Positions 1-6,729 of a stretch of DNA of 11,953 bases are shown here, piece after piece. The position numbers were made by a program, and so were the translations under genes. Source of the DNA: Stephanodiscus triporus (lineage: Eukaryota > Bacillariophyta > Thalassiosirophyceae > Thalassiosirales > Thalassiosiraceae); assembly GCA_036939755.1 (NCBI GenBank), contig JALLAZ010001419.1, positions 1 to 11,953 on the forward strand, written 5' to 3'. The stretch's first letter is position 1. Each line of letters begins with the position of its first letter. The notes beneath the pieces are model-generated. The model ran no database searches and was not told where the DNA came from. It saw only the letters and a program-made list of their open reading frames with translations.

Positions 1-404
1 CAATGTTGGCTTCAAATTCAGTAGGAGTATATTCATTCAGGACAACTTCATGAGGACTTCCCTTCGTGGATGCATCGAAAATAACTCGTGGGTTCTTCCC
101 AGGCTTGATTTGCATTCCTTGCGCTGTGTGGCGACACCACGGTGAGAAGTGAGAAATGAAGCACCCAACGTTTGACTGGTAGAAGATGGCTATTTTTTTC
201 TTCCTTATTCATAGTCTTTGTGACCGCTTCAGGGTACATCTTGAACGTTGCTTGGTTTCCTTTTTCAATTATGAAAGATTTCATATCCGAAGCTTCTTCA
301 AAGTTCATATAAGAGGGAACGCCTCTGGTGAGAATTCGTTCAATGTGTTCAACGTATTCTTGTTCAATGTATGGAGAGACGTCGCTGATGATTTGATTTA
401 CGCT
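1..404 (-). pseudogene. Element A reverse transcriptase, N-terminal fragment
   Basis: This continues the ORF2 frame after the stop at 405-407 and is cut by the window edge. The first part matches the region just before RT in element B (GNQATFKMYPEAVTKTMNKE is shared with few changes, and A has sense codons where B has TAA and TAG). The frame then breaks at about 142-155, where GTGAGAA is present twice in tandem on the plus strand; B has no such duplication. After a frame change the RT finger motif KPGKNPRVIFDAST is readable down to position 1. Palm motifs A to C lie outside the window. The role would be copying element RNA into DNA. The frameshift makes it non-functional as it stands. Confidence 0.85.
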
Positions 405-1058
405 TTAAGATTCCCCAACATATTCTCCCTTAACATATCGTATCATCATTCTTGGATGTAATGCGTAGTGGATCATTGCTGCAGTTGCCATGTTGACACG
501 CGAAGATTGAATTTCTTTTTGGTCTGCATATCCGATTCTTGGGTCTTTTAGTTTTGAGAAGTCCGAATTTCTAAGTCGGCAAATGTCAGTGACCATTTCA
601 TTGAAAGACCAGTTTAAACAATAAAGTTTCTTAATACATGCATCCAAAAGGTAGCTATCAACAGACTTGATGAGAATCACTATAACATTCTTGAAGGTCA
701 AATCTTGGACTCGGTAATAGTGGTTATTGTCTGGCTTCATCGAGCAATCGCAGACGAGTTGGTAGATGGAAGGATAAGAAGTAGGTAGGTGGGTTGGCTC
801 ACCTTTTTTTGTTGTAGTGACTTGGCCAAGATTGCCCATTTTATTGCAGTCATTGTCATATTTGGCAAGGATGGCGTTCTTGTCAATGGGTTTATTTAAG
901 ATTCCTTTTGTGTCGACAACAGAGTGCATTTGCTGCAACATATTATCCATGGTCTTGTTTGGCATTAGATTTTGAGTAACCTTTGGTTTTACTGGCTTTA
1001 TGCTATCATGTATTGAACGGTAGACCGAGTGGCCAAAGCTGCTTGGTTTGCCTGGCAT
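405..1058 (-). pseudogene. Element A ORF2 N-terminal domain of unknown function
   Basis: An open stretch of 217 codons starts at a good ATG (1056-1058) and ends at an in-frame TAA. It aligns end to end with 8823-8023 of element B: shared blocks are SFGxSVYxSxHDSI near the start, KKGEPT, QLVCxCSMKP, RxGYA and HPxMxIRYxKGEYVGE at the end. The TAA at 405-407 sits where B has an arginine codon, and the same frame stays open beyond it into the RT region, so the original protein was one ORF2 polypeptide. I recognise no named domain. Two close cysteines in VCxCSMKP are conserved. It may be an RT-associated N-terminal region; function unknown. Confidence 0.75.
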
Positions 1059-1067
1059 GGTGCGAAT

Positions 1068-1120
1068 GCAAGTGATAATATAACTTGATCAGTCATATAT
1101 GAGGTTGAAATATGAAAATA
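1068..1120 (-). promoter_or_regulatory. Conserved block between gag and ORF2 (element A)
   Basis: This block is just upstream of the ORF2 ATG in the sense of the element. It aligns with 8820-8870 of element B, including AGTCATAT, GATNAGTC and GAAATATG/GAATATG on the plus strand, although the flanking coding regions have diverged strongly. In A the extended gag frame runs into it, while in B it is wholly noncoding. It could be an internal promoter, translation re-initiation site or RNA element. Only its conservation is seen. Confidence 0.4.
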
Positions 1121-1569
1121 AAATTCCCGAAGTGGCAACAAGTAGCAACATGCATATTAGTAAGCATACATAGTACGCACTTGCAATCTCTTTGGTGGGC
1201 AAAACAAATCAGTCTATTTTTCTTTGGGCCTTTTGCATCACCTAGGAGGTATGCAAATTTGTCGGGAATGTTGGTGATCCTATGCTTGGTGAAAGTATCT
1301 GCATCAAGCCAGATCTTTCCACCGCTTGCATGACAGTGTTCGAGAATTTTTGTTTGGTCAACGTGTTCAAAGTCACAAGATTGTTTGGGCTTGGAGCATT
1401 TCTTGTCATGGAAGCAGAAGAAAGAGCAGTACTTCTTGGAGAAGTCCGTGGGAAATAACTCGCCAATTGGGGTTCCTTCCTTGCAGCGAAAGGTGAAAGA
1501 GATCGGCCTTCGTAAAATCTTTGGTGCCAGCACCAGCTTTGAGTTTCGGTTTTTTGAAATTTCTTTCAC
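1093..1569 (-). pseudogene. Element A gag C-terminus with CCCH-type zinc finger
   Basis: This is the C-terminal end of the gag-like protein in a different frame from the main part. From about residue 28 (RCKEGTPIGELFPTD) it matches the end of the gag of element B. A zinc-binding motif C-x9-C-x6-C-x3-H (residues 48, 58, 65 and 69; about 1363-1428) is intact, as is the following KILEHCH and WLDADTF. Relative to B, nine residues just after the zinc finger are missing. The stop used by B is absent, so the frame runs on for about 35 extra codons. The frame break upstream coincides with a near-perfect 7-bp duplication (GAAAG at 1488-1492 and 1495-1499). It probably binds nucleic acid, like other Gag zinc fingers. 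Confidence 0.8.
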
Positions 1570-3172
1570 GAGCAGGAGTACCTGGAGGGGATGCTTCCAT
1601 CTTGCTTTTTTTGGTGGTGGATCGATCGTCGACGATAGAGGTCATAGCGGCATTCGTGGCTATATGGTTGGGGTTGCAATCACGTGGGGTGAACGCTGGG
1701 ACAGTGTCTGGGTAACTCCCTTCGATGATGTGGTTTTCCATTCTTTCAAAGAAGCGAGAAACGAGTTTTACAATCTTCAGGAGTTCAGTAGTGCTGACGC
1801 TGGAACCGTTATCTCCACGTTCAATCAAGTGATGTTCACGGTGTTTGTGGAATAAATTGCCAATTGCGATAATACATGCTGGATCATGTTTAAAAAAATA
1901 AAAGGCAACTGGGGAACACGAGTATGAACAGTTGCGTGCCACTTGAAGACTTTTCACAAAATCAATTGTTTTGATGCATACACTGTAGAAGAGTGGGACA
2001 GGGTTGGTGTGATCAATGTCGAAGTGGGCTGTAATTGTGCAGCAAACGTTGGCACATATCATGACGATGCATTCCATCCCTGTGATCATTCCAAGACCTT
2101 CGATGGTGGTCTTGAGAGCTTTACGTTGAGTGTCTACAAAATCGAACTCAAGTTCATTTTTGGCAAGTTGTTCAGCCTCACGATGTGCCTCAATTTTTGC
2201 AATGTCATTCTGGCCAACAAAGCTCAAGATAGTAACCGAGCTTGTCTCAAACTTCAATGACTCAAGAGGGGTGTGTTGGATGTTTGCAGTAATGAATGAA
2301 GTTGCAAAATTCTTGGAGATGAAATTCATGGACTTGTGGGTTGTCAAAAGACTAAGTCGTTCAGCTAAATCTGTAGGAACTTGATTGAAGCAGGTTGTGA
2401 GGATGTTGACTGCATGGATGCCGCGCACCGATGATGGTTGGGCAAGGACGTTTACCATTGCTTGGGTGTACGCTGGGATTCGAGGAGATATGAATGTCCC
2501 AGGGAGTGCAAAATTGACTTCACCGGAAATGAGGAATAACAACAGCATGCAATTGTTGAATTTGGCCTCAGTCTCACGCGACTTATCGGCCCTGGATTCA
2601 ACGACAATCATTTGAGGATGCTGCTGCATCAATTGCATTTTTTCACCCCACAATTTTAGGAAGGCCATGGGATCAAAGGGCTCGTTCAAGGGCAGGTTAG
2701 ACTGGTTCGTCATGGTGTCAGTAAAGGTGCCGGGAGCCGCACCCGTATTTGGCTCAACTTGCTCTTGCTCAAAGTTGACATTAGGAGCATTTGCGTTGAG
2801 GGGATTCTTGTGGGGGCTTGGATTCTCAACAAAGAATTTATGTAGGGGAGTCTGTTGTAGGGTCCATCTTTCAGGTGGAAGAATGAAAGTGGAGAAAAAG
2901 GTTGATTCAGAGGGGCGAGTCGCACCAAATCCAGCTGTAACCATTTTCCCGCTCTTGGCCTTGCTGCGGGACTTCGTAAGACGCTGTATGACTAAATCCA
3001 AATCAGTGCCATCATTTTCTTCTTGCGTCAATTGTTCTTTCATTAGTTGGGCCCAGCGAAGGTGGGTGGGGGAGATTTCTTCTAGTAGTTCTTCAAAGTT
3101 GGCATCATGTACAGAGCATGTGACAGTTCTTTGTTGGAAAAAGATTGGGGCAACCATTGGGAACTGCACCAT
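1406..3172 (-). pseudogene. Element A gag-like protein, main part
   Basis: An open stretch of 588 codons is homologous to 10696-8921 of element B. Shared blocks include ETEAKFNN/KTEAKFNN, TDLAERLS, HREAEQ, KTTIEGLG, MECIV, ICANVCC and ASPPGTPARERN followed by a basic stretch. The annotated ATG is not the true start: homology runs upstream through a frameshift into 3564-3082. The final part (after DFTKA at about 1515) is out-of-frame noise. A segment of about 1828-1950 also reads out of frame: the matching residues (KWHA and VPQLPFIFLN) sit in another frame, so two compensating indels bracket it. Proposed role is nucleocapsid or structural protein of the element particle. No known capsid fold can be assigned by eye. 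Confidence 0.82.
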
Positions 3173-3564
3173 ACCAAGTTTGACCCCTTTGCGTTAGCCC
3201 AAGAAGTATCAGCAATAATGCATGGAGAAAGGGGTTCGTCAGGGCACAATTCGGAGTGAATGTCGTTGTATGTTAGGACGACCATGGCTGAGCCTATATC
3301 AGATGTGTCCAAATAAATAAAAGATGGTTTGCTGCGCTTATTATTTTGGTTCCCAATAAAGGCCGAATTTCCGGATGCGAAAGCATTCGGGATGAGGATG
3401 GGACCATACATTGTTTCAATGTCTCCCATTTTGTTAATGCCGATGATGGCTGCAATCTTATCAGTTTGACCGATGTAGCGCTCGAAATCTTGGCCCGACC
3501 ATTTTAGCCAATCCGAAATTGGGGGTTTGGGAGTAGGCTTTGAAGTAAGCCAATTTGTTGACAT
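3082..3564 (-). pseudogene. Element A gag-like protein, N-terminal part
   Basis: Starts at ATG 3562-3564. Residues to about 128 align with the start of the gag of element B (WLxWS, then IGINKxGDI/MGINKxGDI, then PN, and TSW near residue 125). After the run AAAGGGG at about 3182-3190 the homology moves to the frame of the 3172 segment (GMVQFPMVAP), so a one-base indel has split the gene; the last 30 or so residues of this frame are not homologous. The C-terminal tail therefore overlaps the true continuation. The unbroken frame in B shows the two pieces were one protein of about 800 residues. Function is unknown beyond being the N-terminal domain of gag. Confidence 0.8.
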
Positions 3565-3695
3565 GTCTGTTCATAAAATAATAATAAGATATTGTCAGCG
3601 TGAAGGATGTGATTTTGGATTTCCGTTATCGAATACATGGCAACCAGGCCGCGTCGCTTGTCAAAAGCAAGTACAAAGCGGCGAATCCTTTAATA
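3565..3695 (-). other. Leader segment between gag start and hairpin array (element A)
   Basis: No gene is seen here. A nested inverted repeat occurs at 3649-3681: CCGC/GCGG outside, CTTG/CAAG inside. Element B has no matching stretch, because its array lies almost directly next to gag. Confidence 0.35.
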
Positions 3696-3940
3696 GGTAG
3701 CCTCATGACTCAACTCCTGGCCATATTTGATACGGACTTGGGTATGATGATGAATCTTTTTGGTTAGGTAGTCTCGGCAATAATGCCGGCCGCGATTGAA
3801 TGCGGACTTTTTGACGATAGTCTCGGGGGTTCATGCCCCCGGCTAGTAAAGAGAGCAGACTGGACTTAAATTTCGACAAAACCTCAATAGAGGTAGCCTC
3901 AGGGGACAACCCTGGCCACCATTGAGGGCGGACTTTATAG
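3696..3940 (-). repeat. Leader array of four degenerate hairpin units (element A)
   Basis: Four units of 55-70 bp share, on the plus strand, TAGYCTC, then a hairpin, then GGCC or similar, then GGACTT 14-21 bases further on. Stems are CATGA/TCCTG with one mismatch (3704-3708/3715-3719), CGGCA/TGCCG (3775-3779/3784-3788), CGGGGG/CCCCCG (3824-3829/3836-3841) and CAGGG/CCCTG (3900-3904/3910-3914). GGACTT is at 3734, 3804, 3862 and 3930. A second, smaller stem ends at GGACTT in most units, for example CCGC/GCGG at 3790-3793/3802-3805; in the first and fourth units its odd pair is a G.U wobble in RNA of the coding strand. Homologous units occur at 11391-11534. Confidence 0.7.
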
Positions 3941-3978
3941 CGGGCGGCCTGGACGACATATGACGGTCGAGCAATGAC

Positions 3979-4001
3979 GATAGAACGTATTCCGTTCTAT
4001 C
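3979..4001. repeat. Perfect 9-bp hairpin in leader (element A)
   Basis: GATAGAACG (3979-3987) and CGTTCTATC (3993-4001) pair perfectly around a 5-base loop. A similar hairpin with the same core (TAGAAY...GTTCTA) is in the leader of element B at 11344-11366, but on the other side of the unit array. It could be an RNA stem-loop or a binding site for a dimeric protein such as the element recombinase. Confidence 0.6.
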
Positions 4002-4040
4002 CTTTTGCCACTCTGCAGAGCCGATGGGGGAAGGGGAAAA

Positions 4041-4062
4041 AAGGTAAAAGTTTGTTTACCTT
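4041..4062. repeat. 8-bp hairpin in leader (element A)
   Basis: AAGGTAAA (4041-4048) pairs with TTTACCTT (4055-4062) around AGTTTG. Element B has a shorter TACC/GGTA stem at the comparable place (11655-11666), just inside the conserved 5' end block. Confidence 0.45.
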
Positions 4063-4080
4063 AATCCGCCTTGGATTTGT

Positions 4081-4405
4081 CTAGTAATTTGATTGGCCGC
4101 CCCTCGTTAGCCTTAACAACAATGAAGGCAAAGGATTGTTGATTGCGTTCGGCAACCCAAAAAAACTATGACTGATTCGGCTTGCCTCATTCGAGGGGGC
4201 AAGTTCGAATTTGGATCTTTGCATGGTGTCCCGCGCAGGGGAAAAGAAATCTTTAGCCATGAATGTGTGGCTATCATGCGAATCAGAATTTCTGTGCAAA
4301 TTCTGCACCCAGACAGACCATTTTTTCTCAGAAAAGAGATGGCGTAGTATTTTAAGATACCTAGCTCACATTTTCTTTTCACTAAGCTTGATACTCTCAG
4401 AGAAC
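4081..4405 (-). promoter_or_regulatory. Conserved 5' terminal region (element A)
   Basis: Aligns along its length with 11641-11953 of element B. Conserved pieces, on the plus strand: GTTGATTGC/GCAAC stem (TTGC-N5-GCAA), a stretch of about 26 identical bases from CTCATTCGAGGGGGC into TTCGAATT (4187-4211), CCCGCGC, GAATTTCT, CAGACAGACCA, TTTTAAGA and CACATTTTCTTTTCAC, ending in CAGAGAAC. CTTGCCTC (4181-4188) and the bases to 4203 form a bulged hairpin capped by ATTC. This is the position expected for the promoter and 5' untranslated region of the element and for its terminal repeat. No transcription start can be fixed from sequence alone. Confidence 0.6.
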
Positions 4406-4618
4406 GCGGGCACCATGAGTTTGTCCATCGTTCTCACCGCTAATTTTTCTGCGGCTACTGGCGATTTTCCTGCTGGGGGAAAAACTCATTGCGCCTGGAA
4501 TGCAACGCATAGAATACGCTGTCATACATAAGACAAAGAGGTCAAAAGAAGAACTACACATAACTAAGTAGATAAACAAGAGGAATACAGTCCAGTTTGC
4601 ACTCAAAGTGGACTTTTT
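4406..4618. other. Spacer between the two elements, no gene seen
   Basis: This sequence lies between the inferred 5' end of A and 3' end of B. It has two inverted repeats: GAGAACG (4400-4406) with CGTTCTC (4429-4435), straddling the end of A, and ATGAGTTT (4415-4422) with AAACTCAT (4482-4489). GGACTT, the motif of the leader arrays, recurs at 4609-4614 next to the end of B. It may be host DNA or further terminal sequence of either element; element B is cut at the window edge, so the two cannot be told apart. Confidence 0.4.
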
Positions 4619-4660
4619 AATCTCTGATTTATCAAGCTATGTGGGGTCTGAAAATGTAAG
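4619..4660 (+). repeat. Left inverted terminal repeat of element B (proposed)
   Basis: Read on the plus strand, TCTCTGATTTATCAAGCT from 4621 matches the reverse complement of the right ends: TCTCTGATTATCAGCT in B (from 11951 leftward) and TCTCTGAGAGTATCAAGCTT in A (from 4403 leftward). GAAAATG follows in all three. The match fades after about 40 bases. Inverted ends are characteristic of DIRS-type elements. Confidence 0.55.
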
Positions 4661-4907
4661 TTTTCGACTCCCAAAAAGTTCTGGCTGTAGGCCAAACCTC
4701 CATTGTGGCATGCACGCTTCTTTGTGGCCAAAGGCCACAAATAGAAAGACGTAGACTTAGTGCACTATTGTCTTAAGTATGACAACGCCGCTATGAATTG
4801 CAGGCATGCAAAAAAAGGTTTGTGCAAATATTGCGCATAAGTTTGAGTAGGTTTCGCAACAACAGAGTGAATCCGTGCAAACTTAAGAAAGTAATATTAG
4901 GGCTATC
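4661..4907 (-). other. 3' noncoding region of element B
   Basis: No gene is seen. The most regular structure is a perfect 9-bp hairpin at 4721-4741 (TTTGTGGCC/GGCCACAAA, loop AAA). A second stem, TGTGCAA/TTGCGCA, lies at 4821-4837 with one wobble pair and loop ATA. In a DIRS-type element the internal complementary region would be expected between YR and the terminal repeat, but I could not identify a convincing one here. Confidence 0.45.
4721..4741. repeat. Perfect 9-bp hairpin, 3' noncoding region of element B
   Basis: TTTGTGGCC (4721-4729) pairs with GGCCACAAA (4733-4741) around a 3-base loop. There is no U-tract directly after it on the minus strand and no reason to read it as a bacterial-type terminator in this context. 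Confidence 0.55.
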
Positions 4908-5071
4908 ATTTCGAAGGATCGGGATTCCCCCCCCCTTCTTTGAAATGGGATTTCCCCCCCCCTCCTTCGAAAGGATGGGGTGATAAATATATGAAAGGAT
5001 TTCGAAGGATCGTGATTCCCCCCCCCTTCTTTGAAATTGGGATTTCCCCCCCCCTCCTTCGAAAGGATTGG
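4908..5071. repeat. Tandem pair of C9-containing inverted-repeat units (period 91 bp)
   Basis: Two near-identical units (4909-4972 and 5000-5064) begin with TTTCGAAGGA and end with its exact inverse TCCTTCGAAA. Inside each are two half-units, GGGATT or TGATT followed by nine C, and GGGATTT followed by nine C, separated by a GAAAT/ATTTC mini-hairpin. The four C runs (4927-4935, 4954-4962, 5018-5026, 5046-5054) are all exactly nine long. The coding strand of the element therefore has four G9 runs just 3' of the recombinase stop. Confidence 0.85.
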
Positions 5072-5106
5072 CGAGGAATGTAGTACTATTAGGTCCCTAC
5101 AGTACA

Positions 5107-6211
5107 TCAATAAGAACCCATAGCTTCATCGACTGGGACGATGTCTGGTAATGTCGTATGATTTTCACCAAAGAGTTTGACAAAGTCATTAGAAGAGCTT
5201 TCAAGTGCAGAGATGTGCTTGGTTTGCAGCACTGCGGTGTCTCGTAAGTACGATCTGTACAAGTCACCCATCCAGCAAAGTCGGGATTTAATAAAGTCAG
5301 CGTTCATTCCGGCTTTTTTGCAAAGGACTGAAGTACTTCGGCGATCTTGTTCGCCGTGAGGTATTTCGTGACGCCCTGATGATTGGAAAAGACGATGCCG
5401 TGCGTACCGGACAGATGTTTGGATGTTTGTCATCTGGTACAAAAGTTATCGATTGACCATTTTGGCGGTTCTTTTGGATTCGGAAAGTCATCTTCATTTT
5501 TGCAGGTGGAACCGTTAAGCCCTCAAGTGAGTGTACGGTTATCAAACGTTGCTTCTTATTGTAGAACTGCCAATCCGAAGGGATGAATGCTTTAATGACT
5601 CGATTTCCGGAAGCGTATTCAAACTCGTCAACCTTATTTTGGGTGGTTTGGGCATATTCTGCCACTCGGAAACCTGCCACTCTGCCAAGAGTGATCCAAT
5701 CAAAGATGACAGATTCAACAGAGTCTTGATCTGAATCACATGCATTATTTGCAATCGCAACAAACATCTCTTTCGAGATGGGACTTCTGCGTCTGGCTTT
5801 ATTCTCCTCATGCTCTTGGATGTGAATTAGCTTTGAAGTCATGTTACCCCTGTCAGAAGGATTTGCTGGGATGGGAAAGCCACAATATTCAAAGAGTTTG
5901 TTGACACTTTGAGCATATCCTTGCGCCGTTGCCGATCTAGAGTTACAATCTAGTATCAAATTCTCAATGAAGCAGGCAACAAGTCTTTCATATCCGATTT
6001 CATCTCCACAGGGATCAGGAATGAATTTTTGCTTGCACCAATTTATATACTGAGCTTGCCGAAACCGCTCTGTTTCAATTGCAGAACCTTGTTTAAGTCG
6101 GGCGACCTTCGCGTCAACAAAATATCCCAGATCACTAAGAGCAGCTCTTGACTCGGCTGGAAGAAACGACAGTGTTCCAACTCCGCATGATCCTGTTGGA
6201 GGTTTGAGAAG
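5107..6211 (-). pseudogene. Element B tyrosine recombinase, broken by two deletions
   Basis: This would be the recombinase that inserts the DNA form. The frame opens at 6211, after a TGA (6212-6214), overlaps the end of RNase H in the -1 frame, and stays open to 5297. An N-terminal core-binding-like part includes QYINWCKQKFIPDPCGDE and SATAQGYAQSVNKLF. The first catalytic arginine sits in GRVAGFRVAEY (codon 5666-5668). The frame breaks after ICPVR near 5405-5410 and again near 5313-5320. Homologous residues continue in the second frame (GVTKYLTANKIAEVLQSFAK) and then in the third (ADFIKSRLCWMGDLYRSYLRDT), ending at TGA 5107-5109. W and Y of the third box are kept, but the HxxR box expected between the last two pieces is absent. 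No ATG occurs near the start of the frame, so expression may have used frameshifting. Confidence 0.85.
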
Positions 6212-6729
6212 TCATATTGAAATGAGGTAGGATTGTGAGTAGACTTGATTCTTGATATCTCGTCCGCAATTTTGTTGGCATGCGTGCTTATCCATGCCGC
6301 GTTAATTCCAACATTAGAGCCAATTAAGAGCCCGCAAAAGAACCTTGCCAGTGCACAACCGATCAGAGATTTCTTGCTGGTGTGCACGGTCCAATTTTTT
6401 GCGCTGATGTTGTCTGTCACGCAAAGTACCACCGGATGAGGATCAATGGTGATTTTGTCTTCAGCAAATACAGAGATGGCTGCGCAATAGTTGACGATGA
6501 TGGTGACATATTCAAGGCAGTTGATCGAGATGAAAGTCTCATCCTCATTATTTTTCATGTGCAACAAAGTTCGTTGGACGATCGCATCTGGGAATGGTAT
6601 GTACCACCAAACTCGAAGCACAGTTGAATAACCTCCACAAGCGCAAAGGGAACTATCTCCAAATAAAGAAGCCGTTGGGGTTCTTGGGATGATGAAAGCA
6701 ATCGGCACTTCAAAAGAAATCCCAGAGTC
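6043..6729 (-). pseudogene. Element B RNase H domain
   Basis: The same frame as RT resumes directly after TAA 6730-6732. Numbering from the GTG codon at 6708, catalytic acids fit D18 (LFGDSS), E66 (NCLEY), D99 (CVTDN) and D149 (HANKIADEISR, with H143 six residues before). This is the usual D-E-D-D set that removes RNA from the RNA-DNA hybrid during element replication. The C-terminal stretch (CRFFQPSQELL to the TAA at 6043-6045) overlaps the recombinase frame. The stop between RT and RNase H falls in the linker, so the two domains would once have been one protein. No further break is seen within the domain. Confidence 0.88.

Larger units (their letters stand above)
1..4405 (-). mobile_element. 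Element A: partial, decayed DIRS-like retrotransposon
   Basis: Read on the minus strand, this holds a 5' end near 4405, a structured leader, a gag-like gene, an ORF2 N-terminal domain and the start of reverse transcriptase, where the window ends. Every part has a homologous counterpart in the same order in the second element at 4619-11953, which supplies the RNase H and tyrosine recombinase missing here. The right boundary is set by the shared terminal sequence CTCAGAGAAC, which matches the last bases of the window in element B. Coding frames are broken by at least five frameshifts and one in-frame stop, so this copy cannot make its own proteins. DIRS-type assignment is by homology to B; the YR of A lies outside the window. 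Confidence 0.85.

Noticed and set aside
186..461. Plus-strand open frames across the window
   Set aside because: They run opposite to conserved minus-strand coding sequence and show no recognisable motif; they are antisense shadows.
3696..3940. CRISPR array
   Set aside because: Units are degenerate, with no identical repeats or unique spacers of even length, and the context is eukaryotic retrotransposon DNA.
4187..4211. tRNA T-loop-like GTTCGAAT in both 5' regions
   Set aside because: The flanking bases do not form a T stem, and no acceptor, D or anticodon arm is seen; the pairing found is a different hairpin.
3565..4405. LTR of an LTR retrotransposon
   Set aside because: The 5' region of B is not repeated in direct orientation 3' of its recombinase; only a short inverted match is seen, and a YR replaces integrase.
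4721..4741. Rho-independent terminator
   Set aside because: There is no U-tract after the stem, and a bacterial terminator is not expected here.
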